13,929 nucleotides of DNA from Vicinamibacteria bacterium (lineage in GTDB: Bacteria > Acidobacteriota > Vicinamibacteria > Vicinamibacterales > UBA2999): assembly GCA_025938035.1 (NCBI GenBank), contig JAICQE010000125.1, positions 1 through 13,929 on the forward strand, written 5' to 3'. Position numbers and translations under genes: made by a program. Positions 7,274 to 13,929 of this stretch are shown here, piece after piece (position 1 is the stretch's first letter; each line of letters begins with the position of its first letter). Below the pieces are notes generated by a model, which searched no databases, was not told the DNA's origin, and saw only the letters and a program-made list of their open reading frames with translations.

Positions 7274-7915
7274 CTAGCCGCGTTGCCGCGACCGTAACGA
7301 GCGAAGAACAATTCCTCCTGCGCATGCAAACAGCCCAATCAGTCCCGCGAGGGGACCGTAGCTCGCTGTCGTTGGTAGTTCCGGAGCAGCCTGTCCGCTG
7401 GTCGCTACAGGTATCGGCGCAGGCTCTGGCTCTGGCGCTGGCGCTGGCGCTGGTGCGGGTGCTGCTGGTTCAGGTGCGGGCGCCGCGGCCACGCGCGGAG
7501 CCTCCACAGGGATCAGTCTGGCGGACAATACATCCAACTCCCGAAGATTGTCGTGGGAGCTGGTTTCCTTTTCCAGCCTGCCGTGGATCTCTATCCAGCG
7601 GCCAAGCATTGCCTCAGTGATATCGCCTTTTTCCGGGTTATCGAGGTGAACGGCAGTCGCGTCTGCGTCCGCCGAGCATGTCCGCTCCGGCACGCTGGCC
7701 ACGGAACCTGCTCGCGGGCGCGCCAGAGCGAACTTGTCCGAGTCACCGGCGCGGAGCTGATCTCCGCGCATCAAACATCCGGTGACGGTCACCTCGCCGC
7801 TTTGGTCCAGCGGCAGCAGGCCTCCGTCTCGCTGCTGTGCGAACGCCACGCCGATCGAGAGACCACAGCCGATCACAACCGTTGTTACGCCGCCTAGCAC
7901 ATACCGAAGAGTCAT
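7274..7915 (-). CDS. Secreted protein with small beta-type domain, Ala-Pro linker and LPxTA-like tail
   Basis: 213-residue exported protein of unknown function. A signal peptide covers about 1-27 (cleavage near AFA). The central domain (about 38-137) begins EVTVTGCLMRG and contains GRWIEIHGRLE. This is a pattern I associate with small OB-fold-like secreted domains (DUF5818-like) of Acidobacteriota, recalled without a search. Residues 145-170 form an Ala-Pro-Glu linker that would span the cell envelope. The tail is LPTTA (180-184), a hydrophobic segment (186-204) and a basic end RSLRSRQRG, which is the architecture of a sortase-type sorting signal with Ala in the last motif position. The ATG at 7915 has a strong GGAGGT eight bases upstream. 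The frame is open further upstream to 8164, but that part is arginine-rich and not protein-like. The gene lies between the two mutS2 5' copies, on the opposite strand. Confidence 0.8.
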   Translation of the reverse strand: MTLRYVLGGVTTVVIGCGLSIGVAFAQQRDGGLLPLDQSGEVTVTGCLMRGDQLRAGDSDKFALARPRAGSVASVPERTCSADADATAVHLDNPEKGDITEAMLGRWIEIHGRLEKETSSHDNLRELDVLSARLIPVEAPRVAAAPAPEPAAPAPAPAPAPEPEPAPIPVATSGQAAPELPTTASYGPLAGLIGLFACAGGIVLRSLRSRQRG

Positions 7916-7924
7916 AAGGAAAGA

Positions 7925-7930
7925 CCTCCG
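7925..7930 (-). promoter_or_regulatory. Ribosome binding site fixing the 7915 start
   Basis: GGAGGT on the minus strand, eight bases before the ATG. It is the best Shine-Dalgarno match in the right half apart from rpoD and decides the start against longer in-frame extensions. Confidence 0.75.
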
Positions 7931-8345
7931 ATGTGGTGAGTGCAACAACCGAACCCCGGACACCGGTTCCAAATCGTTAGACTTGCGGCGCCAGCGTCCT
8001 CGCCATTCGTGTTCGCGCGCCCGCCAACCGGAGACCCTTCTCGCCGCCTTTGGTGCCAAAATTCGCGCCGGTGGACGCTCCGCAACGCGCGGCCGTCGCT
8101 GCGGCGTTCGGATTGAGACCGCCTTCGCTGGGCGACGGCGGACCAAGCCTGGGAGCGCAGTCACGGCCGGCGGTTGCGCAGATTGCCGACCTGCACCTCG
8201 TCAACGGCAGATTCCACAGATGGACGCGGCCACTCGACGCAGGGCAACTCGCGCCGGGTCGCGCCAGCTGCACCGGGCGTCGACTGGTACGCATCAACCT
8301 TCCGCCGTCGGCCGGTCGTCGCTGGCCCGTTGCCCGCTGGGCGAT
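7931..8345. other. Unassigned stretch between secreted-protein gene and mutS2
   Basis: About 415 bases with no gene I can support. Several frames are open on both strands because of high GC, but their translations are rich in Arg, Ala and Pro and have no recognisable motif, export signal or good ribosome binding site. Promoters for the divergent minus-strand gene and for mutS2 are expected here. It may hold decayed coding sequence; I cannot identify a parent. Confidence 0.5.
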
Positions 8346-8352
8346 GGCCGTT

Positions 8353-8361
8353 TGCTACACT
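8353..8361 (+). promoter_or_regulatory. Extended -10-like element upstream of mutS2
   Basis: TGCTACACT lies 31 bp before the mutS2 ATG, and its counterpart TGCTAAACT sits at the same place before the truncated copy. Conservation across the duplication supports a promoter element, but no clear -35 is visible. The leader has no Shine-Dalgarno sequence. Confidence 0.35.
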
Positions 8362-8392
8362 GAACGGTCGCCGCTCTCTTCTGATTTCTCCA

Positions 8393-10903
8393 ATGCATGC
8401 AGGCGCCCTCAGGGCCCTTGAATTCGATCGCATCGTCTCGGTCGTGGCCGGCCTGGCCGCCACGTCCACCGGTCAGGGGCGGCTGGCGGAGCTCCAACCG
8501 ATGACCGATGCGGCGGCCGTCGCACGCGCGCAGCGCGCGACAACCGAGGGGGCGCGGGTCCTCGCCGATCATCCGGGCTTCCCTCTTCGTCCACCCGCAG
8601 ACCTCGACGCGATCATTTCCGCGCTTGCCGTCGACGGGCGCGCGCTGGAGCCGCTGCGGCTGTCCGGGGTGGCGGACTACCTCGAATCGATCGAGCAGAC
8701 ACGCGGTGCCGTTCGACCGGTCGGCGACGCGTTCCCGCTGCTGAACGGTCTGGTCGAAACCATCGCGTCGTTCAAGGGGGAGATCGCCGAGGTCCGGCGG
8801 AAGGTCGAGCCCTCCGGCGAGGTCGCGGATCACGCCAGCCCCGCGCTCGCCTCGATTCGCGAACGCCTGCGCAAACAGAAGTCGCGGCTGCGGAGCACGC
8901 TCGACTCCTTCCTGCGGGGCCGCGAGACATCGAAATACCTGCAGGAGCAGGTTGTCACCGATCGGAACGGACGCTACGTCCTGATGCTGCGCGCCGAGCA
9001 TCGCAGCGCGATTCCCGGCATCGTGCACGGCGGCTCGGCCAGCGGCGCCAGCCTGTTCGTCGAGCCGATGGAGACCGTCGAGATCAACAACGAGATTGTC
9101 GCGCTCGAGGAACAGGAAACAGAGGAGGTTCGGCGCATCCTTCTCGAGCTGACCGATCGATTCCGCGGACGGCCGGACGATCTCACGCGCACGCTGAACG
9201 TCGCCACTGAGCTGGATGTGATCCAGGCACGGGCGCGGTTCTCGTTGATGACCGACGCAGTGGAGCCGGTCATCGCCACGGACGGAAGCTTCGAGCTCAT
9301 CGGCGCGCGGCATCCGCTGTTAATACGCAGCGTCGCAGAACGTAGTCATGGGGATCGGGGATCAGGGATCGGGGATCGGATCCCCGGTCCCCAATCCCCC
9401 GTCCCGGTGGACATCCTCCTCACACCACCTACTCGCGTCCTCGTCATCGCCGGCCCGAATACCGGCGGCAAGACGGTCGCGCTGAAAACGGCGGGCCTGC
9501 TGTCGTTGATGGCACAGGCGGGGCTGCATGTTCCCGCCGACAAGGGCTCGAAGCTGCCCGTCTTCAAGTCGGTATTTGCCGACATCGGCGACGAGCAGTC
9601 GATCTCCGCGAGTCTCAGCACGTTTTCGGCGCACATCACGAATGTGGTGTCGATGGATCGCACCCTCACGCTGCCGTCGCTGATCCTGCTCGACGAAGTG
9701 GGCGCTGGCACGGATCCGGTCGAAGGCGGCGCGCTCGGTACCGCGGTCATCGATCACTTCCGGCGCCGCGGCTCACACGTGATCGCCACGACACACTACG
9801 ACGCGCTGAAGTCGTACGCGTCGACGACCGACGGGGTGGCGGGCGCGGCGTTCGGTTTCAATCCCGAGAATTTCGCGCCGACCTACAAGCTGATGTACGG
9901 GTCGCCTGGCCGCAGCCTGGCGATCGAGATCGCCGCACGGCTGGGCATGCCGCGCGAGGTCATCGCCTCCGCGCGCGAGAATCTCAGCGAACGTGAACAG
10001 CAGCTGGCCGAACATCTCGCGCGCGTGGACGACGACCTGCGGCGCCTCGAGCGGGAGCGCAAGCAGGCAACGGCGGAGCGCCTCGCGGTCGCGGAAGCCG
10101 AGCGGAAGCTGAGGGCGCGCGAAGCGGCCGTCCGCGATCGCGAGGAGACGTTCCGGAAACGCCTGGATTCCAGGCTCGAAGACCAGGTGCGCGCCGCGCG
10201 CCGGGAAATCGATACCGTGATCGAAGGGTTGAAGGCGCGCGCAGCGGAGCTTTCACAGCAGGCAGCGGTGCGACTCCGCTCGGGTGAGAAGACAGTCGCC
10301 GCCGGCATCAGCACGGGCGAGACCGGCGCGGCGCGCGCAGACGCCCGCGCGGCGCTGGACGACGTCGTGGCACGTTTGAAGGAAGGCGCCGGCGTCGCCC
10401 TGCCGTCCGCGGCGCCCACGGACGTACGGCGGGACGTCATTGAGGTGGGATCCCGGGTGGCGGTGGGCGCGCTGGGAATAGAAGGCGTCGTCGTCGAGCT
10501 GCATGGCAAGCATGCCGAGGTCGACGTCCGCGGAAAGCGCCTGCGGGCGTCGCTTCGTGACCTACGGACGATCTCCGGCGGCTTGTCCGCCGGAGCCTTG
10601 GCGAAGGCGGAACGACCCGCCGTCCGGGTCAACATCGACCTTCAGCCGCGCACCGGGTCGCTGACCGAGCTGAACGTCATCGGCAATACCGTTGACGAGG
10701 CGCTGACACGGCTCGAGAAGTTTCTCGACGAGACGTTGACGACGGACGTCCGCGAGGTGCGCATCGTGCACGGCCACGGCACCGGCCAGCTGCGGCGCGC
10801 CATCGGCGCGTTTCTCAAGGAACATCCGCTTGTCACAAAGTTCGATGCGGCTCCGCAGAATCAGGGTGGCGGCGGGGCGACGATCGTGGAGTTGAAAGAT
10901 TAA
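8393..10903 (+). CDS. mutS2: MutS2, Smr-domain MutS-family ATPase
   Basis: MutS2 is a DNA- and ribosome-binding ATPase. Depending on species it is credited with suppressing homologous recombination or rescuing collided ribosomes; it does not take part in classical mismatch repair. The 836 residues contain the N-terminal core/lever region (1 to about 315) and the ATPase domain with Walker A GPNTGGKT (354-361), Walker B LILLDE (D434-E435) and the TTHY segment after it. A charged coiled coil (about 540-640) and a C-terminal Smr domain (about 757-836) with HGHGTG at 793-798 follow. The Smr LDLR motif reads LNVIG (760-764). Two repeat-derived stretches lie in frame: residues 319-339 just before the ATPase strand, and 731-740 in the linker before Smr. 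I start at ATG 8393 because the duplicate copy shares exactly this start and leader. The next gene is dnaG. Confidence 0.95.
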   Translation: MHAGALRALEFDRIVSVVAGLAATSTGQGRLAELQPMTDAAAVARAQRATTEGARVLADHPGFPLRPPADLDAIISALAVDGRALEPLRLSGVADYLESIEQTRGAVRPVGDAFPLLNGLVETIASFKGEIAEVRRKVEPSGEVADHASPALASIRERLRKQKSRLRSTLDSFLRGRETSKYLQEQVVTDRNGRYVLMLRAEHRSAIPGIVHGGSASGASLFVEPMETVEINNEIVALEEQETEEVRRILLELTDRFRGRPDDLTRTLNVATELDVIQARARFSLMTDAVEPVIATDGSFELIGARHPLLIRSVAERSHGDRGSGIGDRIPGPQSPVPVDILLTPPTRVLVIAGPNTGGKTVALKTAGLLSLMAQAGLHVPADKGSKLPVFKSVFADIGDEQSISASLSTFSAHITNVVSMDRTLTLPSLILLDEVGAGTDPVEGGALGTAVIDHFRRRGSHVIATTHYDALKSYASTTDGVAGAAFGFNPENFAPTYKLMYGSPGRSLAIEIAARLGMPREVIASARENLSEREQQLAEHLARVDDDLRRLERERKQATAERLAVAEAERKLRAREAAVRDREETFRKRLDSRLEDQVRAARREIDTVIEGLKARAAELSQQAAVRLRSGEKTVAAGISTGETGAARADARAALDDVVARLKEGAGVALPSAAPTDVRRDVIEVGSRVAVGALGIEGVVVELHGKHAEVDVRGKRLRASLRDLRTISGGLSAGALAKAERPAVRVNIDLQPRTGSLTELNVIGNTVDEALTRLEKFLDETLTTDVREVRIVHGHGTGQLRRAIGAFLKEHPLVTKFDAAPQNQGGGGATIVELKD
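9350..9405. repeat. GGGGATC-type inverted array inside mutS2
   Basis: Four GGGATC-type units on the left (9350-9377) face CCCC-containing units on the right (9380-9405), giving a long imperfect hairpin centred near GGATCC (9378-9383). It translates in frame as a Gly/Asp/Pro-rich insert (residues about 319-339). The insert lies between the conserved ARHPLL strand and the segment leading to Walker A, where other MutS2 proteins have a short variable loop. Confidence 0.7.
10583..10611. repeat. TCCGCC/GGCGGA hairpin repeat inside mutS2
   Basis: Outer arms TCCGCC (10586-10591) and GGCGGA (10606-10611) and inner arms GCC/GGC flank TT. It reads in frame as LSAGALAKAE (residues 731-740) in the linker before the Smr domain. 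It resembles a dispersed element I recall from acidobacterial genomes, but identity was not tested. Confidence 0.55.
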
Positions 10904-10909
10904 TGGAAA

Positions 10910-10985
10910 GTCAAAGGGCAAAAGGCAAAAGGCAAAGGAACGTCTTTTGACTTTTACCTTTTGACTTTTGACTTTTGACTTTTGC
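10910..10985. repeat. Inverted arrays of 7-bp units between mutS2 and dnaG
   Basis: Four 7-mers of the GGCAAAA type (10910-10937) are followed by GAACGT and six 7-mers of the CTTTTGA type (10944-10985). The two arrays are roughly complementary, so the RNA could fold into a long A/U-rich hairpin. The element fills almost the whole 87-bp intergenic gap, ends five bases before the dnaG ATG and leaves no room for a normal ribosome binding site. Confidence 0.85.
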
Positions 10986-10990
10986 CGTAT

Positions 10991-12760
10991 ATGGCCCTTT
11001 TTCCTCAACGGTTCATCGACGACCTGAAGCAGCAGGCGGACATCGTTGTCGTCGTTCAGGACTACGTGTCGCTGAAGAAGGCCGGGGCGACCTACAAGGG
11101 CCTCTGTCCGTTTCACGGCGAGAAGACCCCTTCGTTCCAGGTCAACCGCGACAAAGGGTTCTTTCACTGCTTCGGCTGCGGTGCCGGCGGGGACGTCATC
11201 AAGTTCCTGGAGCTGCACGAAAAGATCGGCTTCACCGATGCCGTCAAGCAGCTCGCGCAGCGGTTCGGCATCCCGATACCCGAGCTGGAGCAGAGCGACG
11301 AGCAGCGCGCCGGCGCCGCGGAGCGCGAGACGCTGCTCAAGATTCACGAGGCAGCCGCGGCCTGGTTCCGCGAGCAGCTCGAATCGCCCGCGGCGGCACG
11401 CATCAGGAATCTGGTTGCCGCGCGCGGCGTGTCACCCGACACCAGCACGACACTTGGGCTCGGCTTTGCGCCGCCGGGACGCGACACGCTGAAACGGGCG
11501 CTGGTGAAACAGGGGTTTACGGAGGCGGCGCTCGTTCGTGCCGGGCTCCTCTCGCAGCGCGAGGATGGCTCGACGAGCGATCGCTTCCGGAACCGCTTGA
11601 TGATCCCGATCTGCCGCGACAACGGAGCGGTGATCGCCTTTGGCGGCCGCGCCCTCGACGCGGATCAGCAGCCGAAGTACCTGAACTCCCCTGAAACACC
11701 GATTTACACGAAGGGCCGGACCCTCTACGGTCTGCACCTGTCGAAAAACGCGATCAGGGAAAGCCGACTGGCGGTGCTCGTCGAGGGGTATTTCGACTTC
11801 GCGCAGGTGTACCAAGCCGGCGCGCAGGGTGTGGTCGCCTCCTGCGGCACCGCGCTGACGCCACTGCAGGCTCAGCAGTTGCGGCGTTTTACGAGCAAGG
11901 TCGTGCTGAGCTTCGATCCGGACGCGGCGGGCCAGGGGGCGACGGCGAAATCGTGCGAAATGCTGGTGGCGGAAGGATTTGACGTCAACGTCGCGATCCT
12001 TCCCGCCGGCGAAGACCCCGACACCTACGTGCGCAAGCACGGCGGCCGGGCGTACGGTGAACGATTGCGGCACTCGCAGCCGTATTTGGAGTATCTGCTC
12101 GACCGCGCTGCTGCCGGGCAGAACCTGAATACGGACGAAGGCCGCGTGAAATTCCTCAACGAGATGCTTCCCGTGGCGGGCAGGATTCCGGACGTGGCGC
12201 TCAGGGACCGGTTTGCGGACCGGCTGGCGCACAAGGCCCGGGTCACCGAAGATGTTGTCCGGGCGCAGATCCGGCGGGCTGCCGCGCAGAAACAAACGAC
12301 GTTTACCGCCCGGGAGCTCCCGACCTTCGGGCAGGTCACCAAGGCCGAGAAAGGGCTGATTTGGCTGCTGATTCACGATCCGCAGCGTGCGCTGCCGGCG
12401 CTGGCCGGCCTGGAGCCGGTAGATCTAAAGGGCCTGAGCGCAGGATCGGTGCTGGATCTTGCGCGCAAACTGAACGAAGATAGGGGGTTCTCTCCAGCTG
12501 CGCTGCTCGAGCGTCTAACCATGGCAGAGGCCAATCTGGTCACCGCCATTGCCAGCGAACGGGAGCCTCACGTCCACGACGCGGAGGGGTGTGTACACGT
12601 CATTCGACGGATGCGATGTGAGCGGGAGCGCGCGGCGATTCAGAGCGAGATTGATCGGCTGCAGGAACGTGGCGCGGCGGAGCACGCGGGCGAAATCGAC
12701 GCGCTGCTGACGCGGAAGCGTCAGCTGCTGCAGCAGATGGAAGCCCTCATTGGATCTTGA
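10991..12760 (+). CDS. dnaG: DNA primase DnaG
   Basis: Replication primase that makes the RNA primers for the lagging strand and is recruited by the DnaB helicase. The 589 residues are of normal length. The CHC2 zinc domain has C39, H42, C60 and C63 (LCPFHGEKTPSF and FHCFGCGAGGD). The RNA-polymerase core follows from about 110, with NRLMIPI and FGGRAL. The TOPRIM centre has E265 in VEGYFD and the metal-binding pair D309/D311 in SFDPDAAG. The remaining C-terminal part (from about 420) is the poorly conserved helicase-interaction region. I start at ATG 10991 (MALFPQRFIDDLKQQADIV); a TTG nine bases earlier lies in the 7-bp repeat. No Shine-Dalgarno is present. rpoD follows after 21 bp, the classical macromolecular synthesis operon order, without an adjoining rpsU. 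Confidence 0.96.
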   Translation: MALFPQRFIDDLKQQADIVVVVQDYVSLKKAGATYKGLCPFHGEKTPSFQVNRDKGFFHCFGCGAGGDVIKFLELHEKIGFTDAVKQLAQRFGIPIPELEQSDEQRAGAAERETLLKIHEAAAAWFREQLESPAAARIRNLVAARGVSPDTSTTLGLGFAPPGRDTLKRALVKQGFTEAALVRAGLLSQREDGSTSDRFRNRLMIPICRDNGAVIAFGGRALDADQQPKYLNSPETPIYTKGRTLYGLHLSKNAIRESRLAVLVEGYFDFAQVYQAGAQGVVASCGTALTPLQAQQLRRFTSKVVLSFDPDAAGQGATAKSCEMLVAEGFDVNVAILPAGEDPDTYVRKHGGRAYGERLRHSQPYLEYLLDRAAAGQNLNTDEGRVKFLNEMLPVAGRIPDVALRDRFADRLAHKARVTEDVVRAQIRRAAAQKQTTFTARELPTFGQVTKAEKGLIWLLIHDPQRALPALAGLEPVDLKGLSAGSVLDLARKLNEDRGFSPAALLERLTMAEANLVTAIASEREPHVHDAEGCVHVIRRMRCERERAAIQSEIDRLQERGAAEHAGEIDALLTRKRQLLQQMEALIGS

Positions 12761-12769
12761 AACGTAGTC

Positions 12770-12777
12770 GGAGGAAA
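12770..12777 (+). promoter_or_regulatory. Ribosome binding site of rpoD
   Basis: GGAGGAAA with seven bases between GGAGG and the TTG at 12782. It is a near-perfect Shine-Dalgarno sequence in the 21-bp dnaG-rpoD gap and decides the non-ATG start. Confidence 0.8.
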
Positions 12778-12781
12778 GACC

Positions 12782-13929
12782 TTGTCGCTTGAAGAACGAT
12801 ACGACGAAGTACGCCAGCTGATTGCCGTCGGCAAGGAAAAGGGCTACCTGCTCTACGACGAGGTCAACGAAATGCTCCCCTCGGAGATCACGTCCTCCGA
12901 GGATCTCGATGACCTGTTCAACGCCTTCGGCAGCGCCGGAATCGAGGTTGTCGATTCCGACAAGGCGTACCGCGCGGACAAGGACTTCGATCGCGACGGC
13001 TCGGAGGACGGACCCGAACTCGACCTTACCCCGGGAGCCCTCGACAAGACCAACGACCCCGTCCGCATGTACCTGCGCGAGATGGGCACCGTCCCGCTGC
13101 TGACGCGCGAAGGCGAAGTCGCCATCGCCAAGCGCATCGAGCGCGGCAAGCTCGCCGTCATCAAGTCGATTTCACGGACGCCGACGATCGCCAAGCGCAT
13201 CCTCATCATGGGCGATCAGCTGCGCGCCGGCGAGCGGACGATCCGCGAGCTCGTGATCTTCAGCGACGAGGAAATCACCGACGAGGTGATCCAGGAGCGC
13301 GCCGCCGAGGTGCTCGGGCAGATCGAGCAGGTACGGAAAGCACGCGCCAACTACGCCAAGGCCCTGGAGAAGGTCGAGGCGACGCCGAAGAAGGACAAGC
13401 GCAAGTTCCGCCGCGTGCGATTCCGCGCGCTGCGCGCGTGGATCGAGGTCTCGCGCCGCATCCGCGAAATCGAGTTCACCGAGACGATCAAGCGGCGGCT
13501 GGTCGAGGAGGTCAAGGACTCGGTCGACGCCGTGCAGCGCGTGCAGCGGGAGCTCGAGGGCGTTGACCGGCAGCTCAACCCGAAGGTCGCGGCCAAGACC
13601 AAGGCGCCGAAGCTGAAGGAAGAGGACAAGAGGAACCTGCTCAAGCGGCAGAAGGACATCCGCGTGCAGGTCAAACAGATGGTCGACGACCTGGAGGAGA
13701 CGCCCGAGCGGCTTCGCCGGACCATCGACGTCATCGGCCGTGGCGAGTGGCAGGCGGAAATCGCCAAGAAGGAGCTGGTCGAGGCCAACCTGCGCCTCGT
13801 CGTCTCGATCGCGAAGAAGTACACCAACCGCGGGCTGCAGTTCCTCGACCTGATTCAGGAAGGCAACATCGGCCTGATGAAAGCGGTGGACAAGTTCGAG
13901 TACCGCCGCGGCTACAAGTTCTCGACCTA
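12782..13929 (+). CDS. rpoD: Primary sigma factor RpoD (3' end outside window)
   Basis: Housekeeping sigma-70 factor that directs RNA polymerase to -10/-35 promoters. The visible 382 codons begin with TTG and a strong ribosome binding site; the first in-frame ATG would be codon 31, inside region 1.1. Region 1.1 covers about 1-75 ([24 protein letters not shown]), followed by an acidic stretch (56-90). Region 1.2 begins at [12 protein letters not shown] (91-102). The charged non-conserved region runs to about 325. Region 2 starts at [23 protein letters not shown] (from 329) and reaches [11 protein letters not shown] at the window end, in region 2.3. Regions 2.4 to 4, which contact promoter DNA, are outside. 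The position directly after dnaG and the region 1.1 support the primary factor over an alternative one. Confidence 0.96.
   Translation, partial: MSLEERYDEVRQLIAVGKEKGYLLYDEVNEMLPSEITSSEDLDDLFNAFGSAGIEVVDSDKAYRADKDFDRDGSEDGPELDLTPGALDKTNDPVRMYLREMGTVPLLTREGEVAIAKRIERGKLAVIKSISRTPTIAKRILIMGDQLRAGERTIRELVIFSDEEITDEVIQERAAEVLGQIEQVRKARANYAKALEKVEATPKKDKRKFRRVRFRALRAWIEVSRRIREIEFTETIKRRLVEEVKDSVDAVQRVQRELEGVDRQLNPKVAAKTKAPKLKEEDKRNLLKRQKDIRVQVKQMVDDLEETPERLRRTIDVIGRGEWQAEIAKKELVEANLRLVVSIAKKYTNRGLQFLDLIQEGNIGLMKAVDKFEYRRGYKFST

Noticed and set aside
7406..7483. GC-rich simple repeat as a separate element
   Set aside because: It is explained as codons of the Ala-Pro-Glu linker in the secreted protein.
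7916..8164. Upstream extension of the secreted-protein frame
   Set aside because: It would bury the signal peptide behind 83 Arg-rich residues, while GGAGGT sits at the right distance before the ATG at 7915.
8174..8392. Upstream extension of mutS2 by 73 codons
   Set aside because: The duplicate copy at 6887 begins at the same MHAGAL start and shares the leader; the extension has no MutS2 similarity.
10910..10985. CRISPR-like array
   Set aside because: The units are only 7 bp, contiguous, and have no spacers.
11432..12376. 314-codon minus-strand open frame opposite dnaG
   Set aside because: dnaG motifs are complete on the plus strand; the opposite frame has no motif.

Overview
The window is a high-GC bacterial chromosome segment with ordinary genomic gene order. 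A member of the Acidobacteriota, perhaps Vicinamibacteria, is my inference. It rests on a VWFA-related secreted protein of a type common in that phylum, a secreted small-domain protein with an LPxTA-like tail, high GC, and many short dispersed repeats. No rRNA, tRNA, CRISPR array, transposase or phage gene is visible.

Left part (1-2631): a truncated family 2 glycosyltransferase on the minus strand is divergent from larB, which makes a precursor of the nickel-pincer cofactor. larB is convergent with a minus-strand secreted VWFA-related protein, and a 9-bp-stem hairpin lies between them. Middle part (2776-6718): a two-gene operon encodes a [2Fe-2S] subunit and a Tat-exported molybdopterin subunit of the isoquinoline 1-oxidoreductase/aldehyde dehydrogenase type. 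A secreted LpqC/PHB-depolymerase-like esterase follows.

Right part (6719-13929): a 16-bp tandem repeat leads into a truncated duplicate of the first 101 codons of mutS2, with its upstream promoter-like sequence. A minus-strand secreted protein follows, then an unassigned stretch, then full-length mutS2, dnaG and the first 382 codons of rpoD. dnaG-rpoD is the core of the classical macromolecular synthesis operon; rpsU is not next to it.

The most unusual aspect is the density and placement of short repeats. There are at least six kinds: 9-bp CGAAG-type tandems, a 16-bp tandem, a perfect 31-nt palindrome, a GGGGATC inverted array, a TCCGCC/GGCGGA hairpin, and inverted 7-mer arrays. Two lie in frame inside mutS2, at its domain boundaries. 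One supplies the stop codon of the truncated mutS2 copy. One carries the start codon of the esterase, and one ends five bases before dnaG. A 16-bp sequence is shared exactly between the breakpoint of the truncated mutS2 copy and the insert in full-length mutS2. The two mutS2 5' segments are roughly 350-bp direct repeats flanking the secreted-protein gene, so recombination between them could delete that gene and leave a chimeric intact mutS2. I see no defence or biosynthetic system; the repeat and duplication architecture is the best candidate for something undescribed.
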